Shown one piece after another: positions 50,437-63,328 of a stretch of DNA of 64,000 nt. How positions within the stretch are numbered: the first letter of the stretch is position 1; the number at the start of each line of letters is the position of its first letter. Source of the DNA: Paracentrotus lividus (Eukaryota > Echinodermata > Echinoidea > Camarodonta > Echinidae); assembly GCA_940671915.1 (NCBI GenBank), contig CALNVZ010003434.1, forward strand, positions 24,379,540-24,443,539, in the 5' to 3' direction. Made by a program: the position numbers and the translations under genes. Below the pieces are notes generated by a model. That model made no database searches, was not told the origin of the DNA, and was given only the letters and a program-made list of their open reading frames with translations.

Positions 50437-51245
50437 TTAATGATGTAATCTCTATTACATGTACATAAAACCCAATATGTCATGTAATGGACATGCATGA
50501 ATTGTGTTGGCAGGGTATTGTACAATGTAGCCTATATTGCATGTCGTAGTACAAGTCCTATTGGCAAAGTCTACAATGTAATAAAGCTAATTACTACCCT
50601 ATACAAATGACCGAGAAACTTCACACTACAGCTCCCACAATACATGTACACTGCATGTCACCCAGCATGGGAACAACTTGTAATTGTACATTTGTACTCC
50701 AGGGGAGCATTTCATGACACAAATATTCACTGATTTTCACTGACAACTGTTATAAGCTACTGAAATTCTTGCATCTGATTGGCCGAGAATAAATTTGTCG
50801 GCTGAAACGTATGACAAGTCCTTTCATGAAACGCCCCCCTGAGCCGTAGCTCAAGACTACATTGGGAACACCCATCTTAATAAATGTCATGCTTGGAATT
50901 CCAGCCCCTCCCACTTTCCATTCATAACCACTACTCACTATACACATGGCATTCACACCATGCAAACATGGTGTCTGTAATTTATTGAGCATCTGTTACA
51001 GCAAGGCTACTGACTGTTCCAGTCCATTGCATGACCACTCATTGAGTCGTGACTGACCAACACATGAATACAATGTAATTGTGTACATGTACAATTACTT
51101 AACCTTTCGTTAGCAAATGAACAACCTACATGTACATACTGTCCAGCATTGTGGGGTCATGAAACAGGTTTTAATAGTAAATAGTGGTAGTATTTTACGA
51201 GCTGTGATTGGTTGAAAGGGTGTCACGTGTCGTTCAACATTCTGG

Positions 51246-51300
51246 TATGTTGAACGCTTTTGTGTTATGTTGAACGGTTTTTTGTTATGTTGAACGGTTT
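51246..51300. repeat. short minisatellite, three units of tatgttgaacg
   Basis: tatgttgaacgcttttgtgt, tatgttgaacggttttttgt and tatgttgaacggttttatcc follow each other; a related gttcaacattc lies just upstream in reverse. Confidence 0.8.
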
Positions 51301-51504
51301 TATCCTGTGTTAAAATGAATGGCGAAATCGATTGCTTTGTTGCGCTAGCGCGGAATAACAGTAAAATGGTGCGCACAACAATAGATACGCGGAGCAACAA
51401 TATACGTCACAATAGCTTAATTAGCACCAAAAGTTTGGCAAACATTGGCAAAGATAATACCAGATTAGGCAAGGTCAAATATCTAGGGGTCTATTTACTA
51501 TAAT

Positions 51505-51692
51505 AAATAGTGCATGCTCTATTAATGCAACATTACTAACTATGTGAACTCCAAATACTAAATTATCCCTCGTGCACATCTGTTTCAACTCGGCCTACGG
51601 CCTCGGTGAAATAAATGTGCCCTCGGGATAATTTAGTATTTGTCGTGCACATAATCTAGTATGTTGCATGGTAGAACATGCACTATTTATAT
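51505..51692. repeat. foldback repeat with tcggcctacggcctcggtga centre
   Basis: atagtgcatgctctattaat, gcaacat and aatactaaattatccctcgt on the left recur inverted on the right (cgggataatttagtattt, atgttgcatggtagaacatg, cactat). The centre has ctcggcctacggcctcggtg. A similar organisation is seen at 57755-57895. Confidence 0.82.
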
Positions 51693-51790
51693 AATATTGA
51701 ATTAATTCACAAAAATATATATGTTTATGTGTACAAGTACATTTTATACACGTATGTTATGCATATACACAATGTTACATATACCTACAC

Positions 51791-51943
51791 AGGGCTCACG
51801 CTTAACAAATTTCTTTGGGTGGCCATTGGCCCCATTAGAACATGCAATCCATATGGTTCAATGGAGTTTTTAGTTTATTCTGGGTGGCCCGACAAAGTTT
51901 CAGGTGGCCATTGGCACCGGGCCACTGCTAAATTCGAGCCCCG
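51791..51943. mobile_element. CAGGGCTC-ended repeat, copy 3
   Basis: It runs from cagggctcacgcttaacaaa to aaattcgagccccg, with gggtggccattggcccc and ggtggccattggcaccgggc inside. ctaca occurs on both outer sides, a possible short target duplication. Confidence 0.7.
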
Positions 51944-52667
51944 CTACATGTACATTATGTACATGTACATGTACATGTAGGCCTACATGTAAACCTGGTT
52001 CTAGAATTTATAACTACCCCTTGGACAACTACATGTATCCCCACCAAAAATCTACCACCTAACCCTAAACTCAACCTACATGTATTTCTAGGGGTAGTTG
52101 TCCTGGGGTAATTGTCCTGATAAATGTAGGGCATTTTAAAGTAAAGTTTTCTTTTGTACAGTATGAACATGTAAACATAATTTAGATGTTTTTTAATACA
52201 CAAAGCAGATGTTTTTATGCAGCCCCTGTGATAAAGTCAAAATCATAATGAAAATGCTTTAGATAATCTCATAAAACATGCATTACAAATGTTATTCTTC
52301 GTGCATTATCAAATATGCATTAATTTCCAAGCAAAAAATTTCATTAGAAGAATGAATTCAATACTCAAGTAGATAAGGGCAAGTTCATTTCATACACAAT
52401 CTGCTTATTACTTGATACATCATGTATGCGCAAAGAGAACCAACAGATCTCTTCTTCCTTTCCTACTGATATGCCTTGAGGTGCTTTGAAGCATAGTTGC
52501 TATGGGTGATAGATGATATGGTTCAAGTCATTTTAACGCCCTGGTTCATCACAGCAGAAGTAGAAATTAGCAGGCTAGAATACCATCAAAAAGCAATCTG
52601 AATGGGTTTTACAGACATGCAATACGAGTTGGTTTAGTGTATAGTGGTCATCTCTTTCATTTATAAC

Positions 52668-53048
52668 ATCTTTACACAGTAACTCGTCTCTTTTGTCGAA
52701 TCCTCAGGAAAGGTCCAACACTGCAAAGAGTAATCCTGTGATCAAGCGAGTTAAATACGGCTCAAAGATCATGACCGGTAGTAGAGAGACGTCATTAATG
52801 TTTGTTGGGATGTATAACTGAATTTCAACACTGACCTAAAGGTCATCGAGTTTAACACGCCTTTCTGTTTACACACAGAAAAATTGCCGTGTTGAACTCT
52901 CCTCCCGGATCTAAACATATGATTCTGGCAGAGCAAAAAAAGGTGTTTCAAACTCGGGTCGCGAATCACACTGATCATCCTTTTTACACGACATAAAATT
53001 GCAATGTCGAACCTCCGATCCGAGTAACAGTATAAACACGGTATAAAG
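52668..53048 (-). mobile_element. MITE-like element, copy 4 of 4
   Basis: It runs from ctttacacagtaactcgtct to gagtaacagtataaacacgg, with the same internal order (cattaatgtttgttgggatg, tttctgtttacacacag, cacactgatcatcc). It is more diverged than the copy at 49452. Confidence 0.83.
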
Positions 53049-53687
53049 AACCATATTGCTGGACTTCACCTTGAATCCCAATACTGGGCCTCTTGCAGAT
53101 TTGGATGACTGCAATGGGTTTGGGCTCAGAGGTGGTGAAAGAAACAGTATAAGGGAGTGCTTTGCTAATTCCAGCATAAAATGATAAGGATTTCAAAAGC
53201 TGGAGGGGAAAACAGTTGTGTTGTGTAGACAAATTCAGACATGTCAGTGTAGTCATTGTAATATTTTATTGTCTAGTAGTCTTGGCCATTTTAATCAGTG
53301 TAATGAGAGACTGTTCAGTTTTCTAAGGAAAGCAAAAGTGTCTTAAAGCTGGTGTATACACTTTATTTCACAATATAATTTGTATATTACGTGGAAAGTC
53401 GGGGACCCGACACATACTCAGCGTTCACATGGAAAACCAATGGGGATTGTCTTGTGTGGGTGATACACACAGATGGTTATGGGCAATTCCATGCCAACTA
53501 GGACATTTGTCAAAAATTAAAAATGTCTCTCTGATGTTTATTATATGACCTATCACTTATCTAATGACATGGGTGCTAATGGATCATAAAACTCTTTCAA
53601 AATCAGTAAAAATTAATTTTCAATTTCGTTCAATTCCTTGAGAACTAGAACCACTATCAAGATTCGATGTGTGGAACTACATGAAAA

Positions 53688-53772
53688 AACTAGATGAATC
53701 TTCGACCGCGCACGGTCGGAAGGCATGCCTCCGTATTGCCACATCGGAAAAAAAAAGGCATGCGCATGTTGA
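53688..53772 (-). repeat. inverted copy of the block at 1-84
   Basis: It reads aactagatgaatc, then the hairpin gaccgcgcacggtc, the gcatgcc palindromes and tgcgcatgttga. It is near-identical to the reverse complement of 1-84, implying a young repeat. Inside each block the paired gcatgc and gaccg motifs make a compact palindrome-rich unit. Confidence 0.85.
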
Positions 53773-53939
53773 GGTTTTTACATCCATTTAACCATAGACA
53801 TCTTTGAGATATTGACCCCAAATCTATTAAAGTTGTATCATCAGAATTATTTCCAACTCAGGAAGGATCGGCTACTGATGTAAAAAGGATAAACATGTTT
53901 AAGTTGATCTGTCAAAGGTCCTTCAGAAATTGCACAAAC

Positions 53940-55040
53940 GAGTCATTTACATAATAACAGTGACCTTTGATGTCCTGACCTCAAAAATCTAATCAGTTAT
54001 CTTTCCTCCACATGACCCAAGTTTGAAGTTGATCCATAAAACGGTTCAGAAGTTCAGCAAGAAGTGCCATTTTCATGTATACAATGATGTCTGTGACCCT
54101 TGACCTTTGACTTTATGACCTCAAATAATAAAATTCATTGTCCCTACCATATGCACACATGACCCAAGTTTGATGTTCATCCATCAAACTGTTCTTAAGT
54201 TATCGCAAGACAAGCCATTTTCACGTACACAATGTCCTCTGTGGCCTTTGAACTTTGACCTCATGACTCTAAATTCTAATCAGTTTTATGTCCGTCCCAT
54301 ATGCACATATGACCCAAGTTTAAAATTGATCCGTCAAACGGTTTTTAAGTTATTGCGAGAACAAGCCATTTTCATGTACACAATGACCTCTGTGACCTTT
54401 GACCTCATGACCCCAAAATCTGATAAGTTCATTGTCCCTCCCATATGTAAATATGATCCAAGTTTCAAGTTTATCCTCAAACGGTTCTTATTTATCACGA
54501 GAACAAACTATTTTATGTATACAATGACCTCTGTGACCTTTGACCTTTGACCCAAATCTAATCAGTTCATTGCCCTCCATATGCACACATTACTTCAAGT
54601 TTGAAGTTGACCCGTCACACAGGTTCTTAAGTTATTGCGAGAACGAACATTTTCATGTATACATGACATCTGTGACCTTTGACCTCATGACCCCAAAATC
54701 TAAATCAGTTCATTGCCCCTCCCATATGCACACATTACTCAAGTTTGAAGTTGACCCGTCAACGGTTTTAAGTTATGGCGGAACGAGCCATTTTCATGCA
54801 TACAATGACCTCTGTGACCTTTGACCTCATGACCTCCAAATCTAATCAGATCATTGTCCCTACATATGCATACATGATCCCAAGTTTGAAAGTGATCCGT
54901 CAACGGTTTTTAAGTTTCTGCGAGAACGAAAACGGGACGGACACGGACGGACGTACGGACGGACGGACGGACGGACGGACGGACGGACAACCCGAAAACA
55001 TAATGCTCCGGCACCACCTTCTCGGTGGCGGAGGCTAAAA
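53940..55040. repeat. seven or more units with tgacctttgacctcatgacc, (ggac)n and hairpin end
   Basis: Units of about 140 bp begin near 53961, 54091, 54238, 54389, 54530, 54669 and 54810 with ctgtgacctttgacctcatg or variants, then ccatatgcacacatgaccca, agtttgaagttgatccgtca and cgagaacgagccattttcat. The array ends in (ggac)n at 54943-54988 and a GC hairpin near 55010-55035. Overlapping open frames with recurring SVTFDLMTP are read-through of the repeat. Confidence 0.9.
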
Positions 55041-58000
55041 AATCACTGAAATTCAAAATTACACAAGATTCTCTTGAATTTTTTTTTTTTTGAAACTTCC
55101 ATAAATGGGAGATGGGTGGATATATTTCGTATTTAAAGGTTCAATAATGACATTTAATCATGTCAAGGGGGTGAAATAACCAAAAAGTCACATAAAAAAT
55201 ACTGTAATGCGACTAACCGACATTTATCGATCTTTAAGATACTTTTAAATTGTTTACCAGATCTAAATAGCTGACTTGAGACTTACAATATGTTGGTTAG
55301 GTGGTGCAAGGAATAAAACTGGCAAAGTATTATTATTTGAGCAGCAAATTTTTTGTAACAAGTGGATTTTTTCCTTGTTCCATTTTGTGTTATGCGACTA
55401 ACTGATTTTTAACCTGTTTGTGACGTTCAAAGAAAAGCCTGCACATTTCTTATATTGTTATTTTAAAGCTAGGTTGTCAGGTATAAAATTAAAGTATAAA
55501 CTTTAAAGAAAGACTCATTTCTGTAAGACTGGTACTACCAACTTACAAAATTGGCACCTAAAGTGTAATGCGACTAACGCTGGAATTGCCCTTATGCATT
55601 GTTCATGCGTTAAGCTCGCAATAATTCAGTCTCGTATAGCACAAAATATAATAAGCAATCCAAAATAATGTTTATATTACCTGTATGAGGCATTTTGGAG
55701 ACAAGATATAGCGCGTATTTTGTCTGCCTAATTGATCCGTCAAACAAAAAATACGTCACAATGGATAAGTTTACCACACGGGCCGTAATACCATACTCCC
55801 CTCTTCCGTGATCCTATTGGGTTTGCGTAAAATTGCCGTCCGTAATATCCATATTTGTTCTGGTCGGGGTCCTACGCGTATTGTAAGTAGATGACGCGTT
55901 AACAAAGGAGTAAGAATGGGATACGCCAGAAGCATTATTGCGTCACAGGTTACATTGGTATATGCAAGGCTTCACTAGTAATGCGTTTATGAGAAGAAAC
56001 TTAAAGAATAAGCAAGACAATCCACGACAATGCCAAGTTTAAATCCGTAACATTTTATTCTCTGGTCGGTAAAGGTAATAATAATAACATTGAACGGCTT
56101 TACCTTCGGGAGAAACCTTCTATATTTCCTCACAGACCCATATTGCCCTCGTCTTCGACTCGAGGCAAATGAAGACTTGTTCGGGAAATATCTGCGTATC
56201 TCCCTCAAGGCCAGTCAATTTATATAAATACTTCACCCTTTGAATAATTCCATGTAAAAAAAAAAAAAAACAAAGAAGAAAACAACGGGTAAAACTTGGG
56301 GCAACCTCAGGGCCCCAGAAATAATAAAGCTGTGAATTATTAAAAATCCAGAATTCAACAACTATAATTAACAAACTATAATTAAAACTTTGACATTGGA
56401 CTGAACACTATACTACCTGAATCCTGCATAAGACCATATTGCCACCTGACTCTAACCCTACATGTACATACTAGATGAAATAAACCCAGAGCAAATGCGT
56501 GTTGCTGTAATTGTGTGAATTACCATGATGCATAACTCAAAAGAAATCCCAATATAAATCCTCAATGGGAGAAAATTTACCTCNNNNNNNNNNNNNNNNN
56601 NNNNNNNNACGGACGGACGGACGGACGGACGGACGGACGGACAACCCGAAAACATAATGCCTCCGGCACCACCTTCGGTGGCGGAGGCATAAAAATCACT
56701 GAAATTCAAATTACACAAGATTCTCTTGATATTTTTTTTTTTGAAACTTTCCATAAATGGAGATGGGTGGATATATTTCTGTATTTAAAGGTCAATAATG
56801 ACATTTAATTCATGTCAAGGGGGTGAAATAACCAAAAAAGTCACATAAAAAATACTGTAATGCGACTAACCGACATTTATCGATCTTTAAAGAATACTTT
56901 AAATTGTTTACCAGATCTAAATAGCTGACTTGAGACTTACATATGTTGGTTAGGTGGTGCAAGGAATAAAACTGGCAAAAGTATTATTATTTGAGCAAAA
57001 TATTTTTTGTAACAAGTGGATTTTTTTCCTTGTCCATTTTGTGTTATGCGACTAACTGATTTTTAACCTGTTGTGACGTTCACAAGAAAAAGCCTGCAAC
57101 ATTTCTTATATTGTTATTTTAAAGCTATGGTTGTCAGGTATAAATTAAAGTATAAACTTTAAAGAAAGACTCATTCTTGTAAGACTGGTACCACCAACTT
57201 ACAAAATTGGCACCTAAAAGTGTAATGCGACTAACCGTGGAATTGCCCTTATGCATTGTTCATGCGTTAAGCTCCGGCAATATTCAGTCTCGTATAGCAC
57301 AAAATATAATAAGCAATCCAAAATAATGTTTATTATTACCTGTATGAGGCATTTTGGAGACAAGATATAGCGCGTATTTTGTCTGCCTAATTGATCCGGT
57401 CAACAAAAAATACGTCACAATGGATAAGTTGTACCACAACGGGCCGTAATATCCATACTCCCCTCTTCCGTGATTCCCTATTGGGTTTGCGTACAAAATT
57501 GCCGGTCCGTAATATCCATATTTTGTCTGGTCGGGGGTCCTACGCGTAATTGTAAGTAGATGATGCGCGTTAACAAAGAGTAAGAAATGGATACGCACAG
57601 AAGCATTATTGCGTCACAATGGTTCAACTCAGAATGCTGAAGAAACAAAGAAAAGAAACAAAAAATCCCACGACAAATGCCAAGTTTAAAATCCTGTAAA
57701 CTTATTTTATTCTCTTTAAAATGGGGCTAATTGAGGTTAACAGGTAATAATAATAACATTGACTGGCTTTACCTTCGGGAGATACCTTCTATATTTCCCT
57801 CACAAGACCCATATTGCCCTCGTCTTCGACTCGAGGCAATATGAGACTTGTTCGGGAAATATCTGCGGTATCTCCCTCAAGGCCAGTCAATATTATATAA
57901 ATACTTCACCCTTTGAATAATTCCATGTAAAAAAAAAAAAAAAAACAAAGAAGAAAAACAAACGGGTAAAACTTGGGGCAACCTCAGGGCCCCAGAAATA

Positions 58001-58275
58001 ATAAAGCTGTGAATTATTAAAAATCCAGAATTCAACAAACTATAATTAAACAAACTATAATTAAACAAACTTTGACATTGGACTGAACACTATACCCTAC
58101 CTGAATCCTGCCATAAGACCATATTGCCACCCTGACTCTAACCCTACATGTACATACTAGATGAAATAAAACCCAGAGCAAATGTCGTGTTGCTGTAATT
58201 GTGTGAATTACCATGAATGCATAACTCAAAAGAAATCCCAATATAAAATCCTCAATGGGAGAAAAAATTTACCTC
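54954..58275. other. assembly gap (56584-56608) flanked by a duplicated segment of about 1.65 kb
   Basis: The sequence from (ggac)n through ctccggcaccacc, atgcgactaaccgacattta, cacaaaatataataagcaat and acatgtacatactagatgaa to gagaaaatttacctc occurs at 54954-56583, then 25 Ns, then again at 56609-58275. The first copy has many single-base losses or gains relative to the second. The duplicate is almost certainly an assembly product or two haplotypes placed in tandem. Confidence 0.9.
57755..57895. repeat. foldback repeat with tcgtcttcgactcgaggcaa centre
   Basis: attgactggctttaccttcg, ggagataccttctatatttc pair with ggaaatatctgcggtatctc and ccagtcaat. Its lower-quality twin is at about 56090-56220. 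The layout resembles the repeat at 51505. Confidence 0.8.
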
Positions 58276-58441
58276 TTAATTCCCAAAACTAAGCATTACA
58301 CATGTATATTGGTCCTGTTATTGGTCACTGTTATGTCATTTCGTATTATGGTATAATGTTGTTTTAATAACAAGAGAAATGTACCAGATTGAGGAAGCCA
58401 GCAAAACAACAGTAACTACATGTAGTTGATGCTTCAAAATG

Positions 58442-58840
58442 CAGTACTGCCAACCTAAAATCGTATTTTTGTCTTTTTCATTTGGATAAGGGGTACCAAA
58501 CTCATTAAATGTCAATAATTATTCAGATCATAAAAATGTCAATCCCATCCACCTGTCGACCTGAAAACCTTTTATTATTCAATTATTTTCAATAGAAAAC
58601 AAGGTAAATATGCCAAACATTTTGACAAGTGTGTCATCCCTGCACCAAAGGCATTCGTTCTGGTAAATGAGGGACATAGACAATTCATTGAACAATTAAA
58701 TGTTTTCTATGAAGACAGGTGCGATGTAGTATGGCATGATGGTGATGTGCATTCATAGACATCTATAGATCTTAGTACCCCCTTAAGAAGCGAAAGAGGA
58801 TAGAAAAAGTACGGAATACGATTTTTTGTTGGCAGGTCTG
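58442..58840. mobile_element. 399-bp CAG-ended DNA element, target duplication AAAATG
   Basis: The left end cagtactgccaacc and the reverse of the right end cagacctgccaacaaaaaat extend to a shared aaaatcgtatt. It is flanked by aaaatg at 58436-58441 and 58841-58846. The ends match the element at 41216, so both belong to one family. No coding capacity. Confidence 0.86.
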
Positions 58841-59799
58841 AAAATGATGTAATCATGTCACATTCGACCTGTGAACATCCCAACAACAAAAAGTTCTCCC
58901 TGCTATAAAGCACTCTGCATTGATTAGGTGGCATCACTCGAGAGCAATCTTTCCTACCACAAACAAGTGCAAAATTTTGTCATTTCTGAACAGCTTGCTC
59001 ACTGAGCATACAGATTTATTGGATAAATATGCAAGTGCAAAACAAATTCACAAAGAGGGATTTTGCAAAAACCAATGTTGAAAGTTTAATAAATCGTCAT
59101 CTTTGCAGAAAACAAATTAACAATTTGGTCTACATAGATTGCAGCCAATAATTATGATCCTGGAACAACTTGATACTGATTCCAAGTTTCAGTTGCAAGG
59201 CATCAATGGCAAAATGGGACATCAACACTGAAGGTCGGCCAGTAAGCGAATGTGGAGAGAGGACTACAAGTCACTGTCTACAATACCCTGTTCTGCCGAA
59301 CCCCTGTTCCCAAGCTGATCTTACTACTCTTTTGCCTGCGTTCAGTACATAATGGGTAGAACAGAGTCAGATTCCAATATTCCTCTAAGAAACTACATAA
59401 ATTTTAATCTTTCAAATATAAACAGATAATGTTCATCAGATAATGTAAATCTGATGATACAATCAAACAGAACAATGAGAGAAAGGATGTGAGTAGAAGT
59501 TTCAATTAATTTCATGATTTTCAGAACTGCAAACTTTCTGTTAGTACATGTAGTCAAAGCCTTAAATTCTTTTAGATGAGTACATGTACTCTCTGGGACT
59601 TTCTGCCATTACATTACGAACATAAATTATGATGATGATGATGTTGATGCTGCTGACTTCTTGTACAGCGACGGTATCCGCCTATGTTGGGCGCTCATGA
59701 CACTTGCTGTAAACAATGTCTCACAGAATTCAAACTTGTCATATTCCGTGCTTTAGTAAATGTAAAATGTCTTTCCATTAACTACATTATGATGCAGTA

Positions 59800-60250
59800 G
59801 GGAAAAGGTAGGTTTTCATAGTAGATTTAGAAATGTGAAAAAGATTTGGCCTTCCTGACGAAGTGTGAAAGGCTATTCCACAGCTTAGCTCCTGAGATGT
59901 AAAAAGCTCCGTTTTCTCCATGCCGTGCGGCTGAGACTTTTCGTCAACAAAGCTTGGTCCGCTGATCTTAGACTGTGTGCTGGTTCATCGATTGTCAAAA
60001 GCTCTGAGATGTAGGATGGTGATTTATCATTGATACTTTGGCCAAAAAAAACCCAGGACTCCAAGTTTGAAGACTGTCTTTTGGTTGATGGGCAGCCAGT
60101 GAAGATCTCGCAGGATTATAGTGATACATGTGAGCTCTCTTTCTGTCGAGACGGCCATATTGTGGAGGCGCTGAAGACTTTGCAGTTGATGGTGACTCAA
60201 ACCGGATATGTCACTAGGAAATGCCTAGTAAGGGCACCTAAAATATCCAA
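59800..60250 (+). mobile_element. possible fragment of a retroposon 3' region
   Basis: The stretch around ttcctgacgaagtgtgaaag gctattccacagcttagctc, then ggtccgctgatcttagactg and ttggttgatgggcagccagt gaagat has the order of a repeat widespread in animal genomes (short-tailed non-LTR retroposon type). The family name is uncertain. Open frames here are interrupted and I do not call a gene. Confidence 0.4.
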
Positions 60251-61499
60251 GGCAAAACATGGACCGTTTTGAAGGGGCACCAAGGCCACTGATTAATTTA
60301 GGCCCTCCACTCTGGCAAGCATTTGGAGCGAGCACTTTACAGGACTAGGCCCTACATGGTTTTGCTGCTGTGTGACTCCGCTCAGCGCCAGATTCGCACT
60401 TGTCTAAAATGCAGCAGAAAAGCAGATTGTCTGCATAAACAGAGATGTTTCCAATCTTCAGCAACAAAGATGGTCTTTGTGTATGAAGACTCCCTTTTTT
60501 TTCTTTGGGACCCACAGGATTTGGATTGCAGTATTGTACTGCAGGGCCTGTAAAACATGGACAAAACAGCAGTTTTGACAATTTTTTGTACGAATAACAT
60601 GGTGACTACAGGAATTTCCAAAGTAGTGGAGGGATCAGCCGTGACAGAGAGAGAGGTGAAAAAAGCTGTAAACTTTCTACAAGCCGTACGGGTCCTGCAT
60701 TATGACTGAACTGCAGCCATGCAATTGCAGATGCCATGGGTCAACATCTACCAGTTAACGTTAAATTAAGGACGATGTTAATACAATTTCGTATCCAGCC
60801 AATTTTTTCTCTTTGCTGAAGCGAATAAGGCCTACTCTCGATTATCTTAATTAAAATAATCAATAGGCTAGTAATATGTGTTAGATCTTTTACCCGAGTT
60901 TGAACAAATCTGTCATGGAAACTGTCGTTTGCAACCTTGAATTCGATGTCATCATGAATCTTTATGGTAAGAGTGCCCAAGTCTGTGCAGTGCCTATGTC
61001 TGCACACTCGCATAAATGCACGATTTTTATAAAACAAAACACTAAACGAACTCCAATTTCCAATTTAAACCTCAACAATCCATTTTGATACAAAAAACTG
61101 TTAAAATAATTAACGATTTTCAGCAAAGGTTTATTTGCTAGGTACCCTGAAAATGTTAACCTTAGTCAAACTCAACTGCGCTTGAACTGCGTGCAAAAGG
61201 AGTTACTGCGCGACATGGGAACTTTCCAATTTTGCTAACACAAAATGACAGCCCATTCTTAAACAATGTAAAAAACATTGTTCTTGTAGATCTAGATCTA
61301 GGGTAGCGCGCCCAGTGCCGTCCCGGTAATCGTTTTTTTGCTACTTCAACAGCTTTCACAAAAAGATCACAAACACATCAGCCTTCAAACTTTCACAAAA
61401 CAATCATCAAACACACCACCAAAAATCACACAATCAAAATATAAAATGAGATTGCAAACTTATTCTGAATTGGACGTCATCACAGAGATATTTCCACTT

Positions 61500-63180
61500 T
61501 AGCGTTTCTTAGTGAAAACGCTAACGGGTCGGCCGCTCTTCCGGGTTGCGTTGTGAAGTAATGCTGTGCGCTGCTACCATGAATTTGGTATGAGAATGAC
61601 GGGAACTTCCACTTAATCTTCGGTCGCAGCGAATTTTTTCATCTCGCCCCACATGTTTTGCAATCCTAAAAAAATCACACACCTTTGTCAAGAGGGGGCG
61701 CCAGCCACGATTCGGTCATAGCGAGACATTGAGTGCCGCGCCTACACATTATCAGGGTTTTCTGTTGTGGCGCTTCGCATCGCAGGTTTTTGAGTCTGCG
61801 CGATCAAAACGCATAGGGAAACAACGCATAACCGAATAGACGTCTACTATTCTGCAAAACCGATTGTCGGGCGGAAAACATCTCCTCATTCTATCAGCGA
61901 TATTTTTTTAACCATAGGTCTAAATCAGATCTAAATATTTTAAATGATTTTGATAATTTTTTCGTTCTTCTAGTGGGTGGATCATCAGATAAAGGAGGTA
62001 AGTTTTCATATTATCACCGATCTCCCCTTTTAAGGCACCGAATACTGGGCGCGCTACAATTGTAAATAGAAAATATCTTGATTTTTTTTTGTTTCACTGA
62101 TCATTCGAATATGAAGAGTGGAACATTGATGAATCTAAAAATAACATTTTACTTTGTATTGCTATTGGAATCGAGGTCAATCTGGTGCTAGTGCAGTTAA
62201 GCATCCCGCCGCGAGGCCTGCTGCTACATGAAGGGATAGGGTTGACGGCGACCCCCACGAACTAGGGTTAGGGCACACATTGCTACGAGGTCGATACGTA
62301 GTATCGACCTCGTTGACCAAGTCCTTTATATTCAGTTGAAATTTTAATGAACCACTTTCTCCACTCTTTTTATGGAAACTGCGTCAATAAAGAAAGTAGA
62401 AATCAATCTGCAGTGCGACTATAGTCCATAATAAATTAAGCTAGGCCTAGGCCCTTAAAAAAAGAAGAAGATAAAACACTGAAAAAAGGAGAAAAACTCA
62501 CCACTCGGCAGAGAAAATGCCCAGCACAGGCGAGCGCCGTCACTCACTATGAATTGTATGCGCCGCGTGTGGCAGTTGCTATATTGTTAAAAGAGTCGTC
62601 CCAAATCAACTCGGCGCAGTACCAAGAGTCGGCATAGTCACAGAACAAGTTTGAGTTACATTGCTCGATAGTGTGAGAGCTAGCTACGTGCTAGCGCTTG
62701 GGTTTACTTTCTTATCGAACCTTTACCGAATCGATAATTTGGTATAGGTAGAGTTGAATCAAGCTTCTTGTCCATAGCCAAGATAAAGCGAACTTGTTTG
62801 GACTGTTAGTCTTTTTCAGCCGTTCACATGTTTAATAAGGAGGGGGAAGCAAAAGAGACTATGCACTTGATTTTGTTGAGAATCTAATTTGGTTTCTGTT
62901 ATGTTTAGCTTCTCTGTGGTTGGTATGTTGCTAATTACATTTATGTTTATCCAGTTTTGTTTCATATTTGATAAGAGAGTAGATAATATAGATCTATGGC
63001 TTGAAATAAATATTTTAAGCGTGAACAAAAACTAATTCCCATTAGATTTTGCGCATGATAATAATAGAAAGTCTCGTGGCGGTCTAAGCAATGGAAAACT
63101 GCTCTCGGACGTAGTACTTTGACCTAGCTAACTAGCTAGGGCAGATATTGTTTTGTCGCCCTCTACGTTCATTTGAAAGT
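61500..63180. promoter_or_regulatory. CpG-richer putative promoter region
   Basis: Compared with the rest of the spacer, this stretch has many CpG dinucleotides (for example around 61540, 61700-61820, 62520-62640 and 63070-63110). It directly precedes the exon at 63184. A - strand donor-like site (gtg|gtgagt, about 62511) ends a CpG-rich segment and could belong to a noncoding first exon transcribed leftwards. This is inference from composition only. Confidence 0.35.
62286..62314. repeat. 13-bp perfect inverted repeat
   Basis: acgaggtcgatac and gtatcgacctcgt are exact reverse complements separated by gta. It lies in the CpG-richer zone upstream of the exon at 63184; its function is unknown. 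Confidence 0.85.
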
Positions 63181-63183
63181 AGC

Positions 63184-63328
63184 ATGGATTATTTACCTGG
63201 ACGTGTGTGTTGTCTCCTCGAATTGTATGAACATTCATCCAAAACATTAGTAAAAGGATTAAAAACAGACGAAACAGAAGTTTTAATGAAGACCTTGGAT
63301 ATCCAAGTCAGCATCCATCAAGAAAACG
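63184..63328 (+). CDS. first coding exon of an unidentified gene
   Basis: An atg in acceptable context (gtagcatgg) opens MDYLPGRVCCLLELYEHSSK, TLVKGLKTDETEVLMKTLDI, QVSIHQEN and reaches a textbook donor g|gtaagtg at 63329, phase 1. The composition is protein-like (amphipathic helix patterns LLELYEH and EVLMKTLD) and differs from the surrounding AT-rich or repeat DNA. It sits at the edge of a CpG-richer stretch typical of a promoter. I do not recognise the protein. Later exons would lie to the right of the window. It could be a chance ORF, but the donor and codon pattern argue against that. Confidence 0.6.

Noticed and set aside
54170..55038. Overlapping frames with repeated SVTFDLMTP
   Set aside because: They follow the tandem repeat units and change frame with each unit; not a gene.
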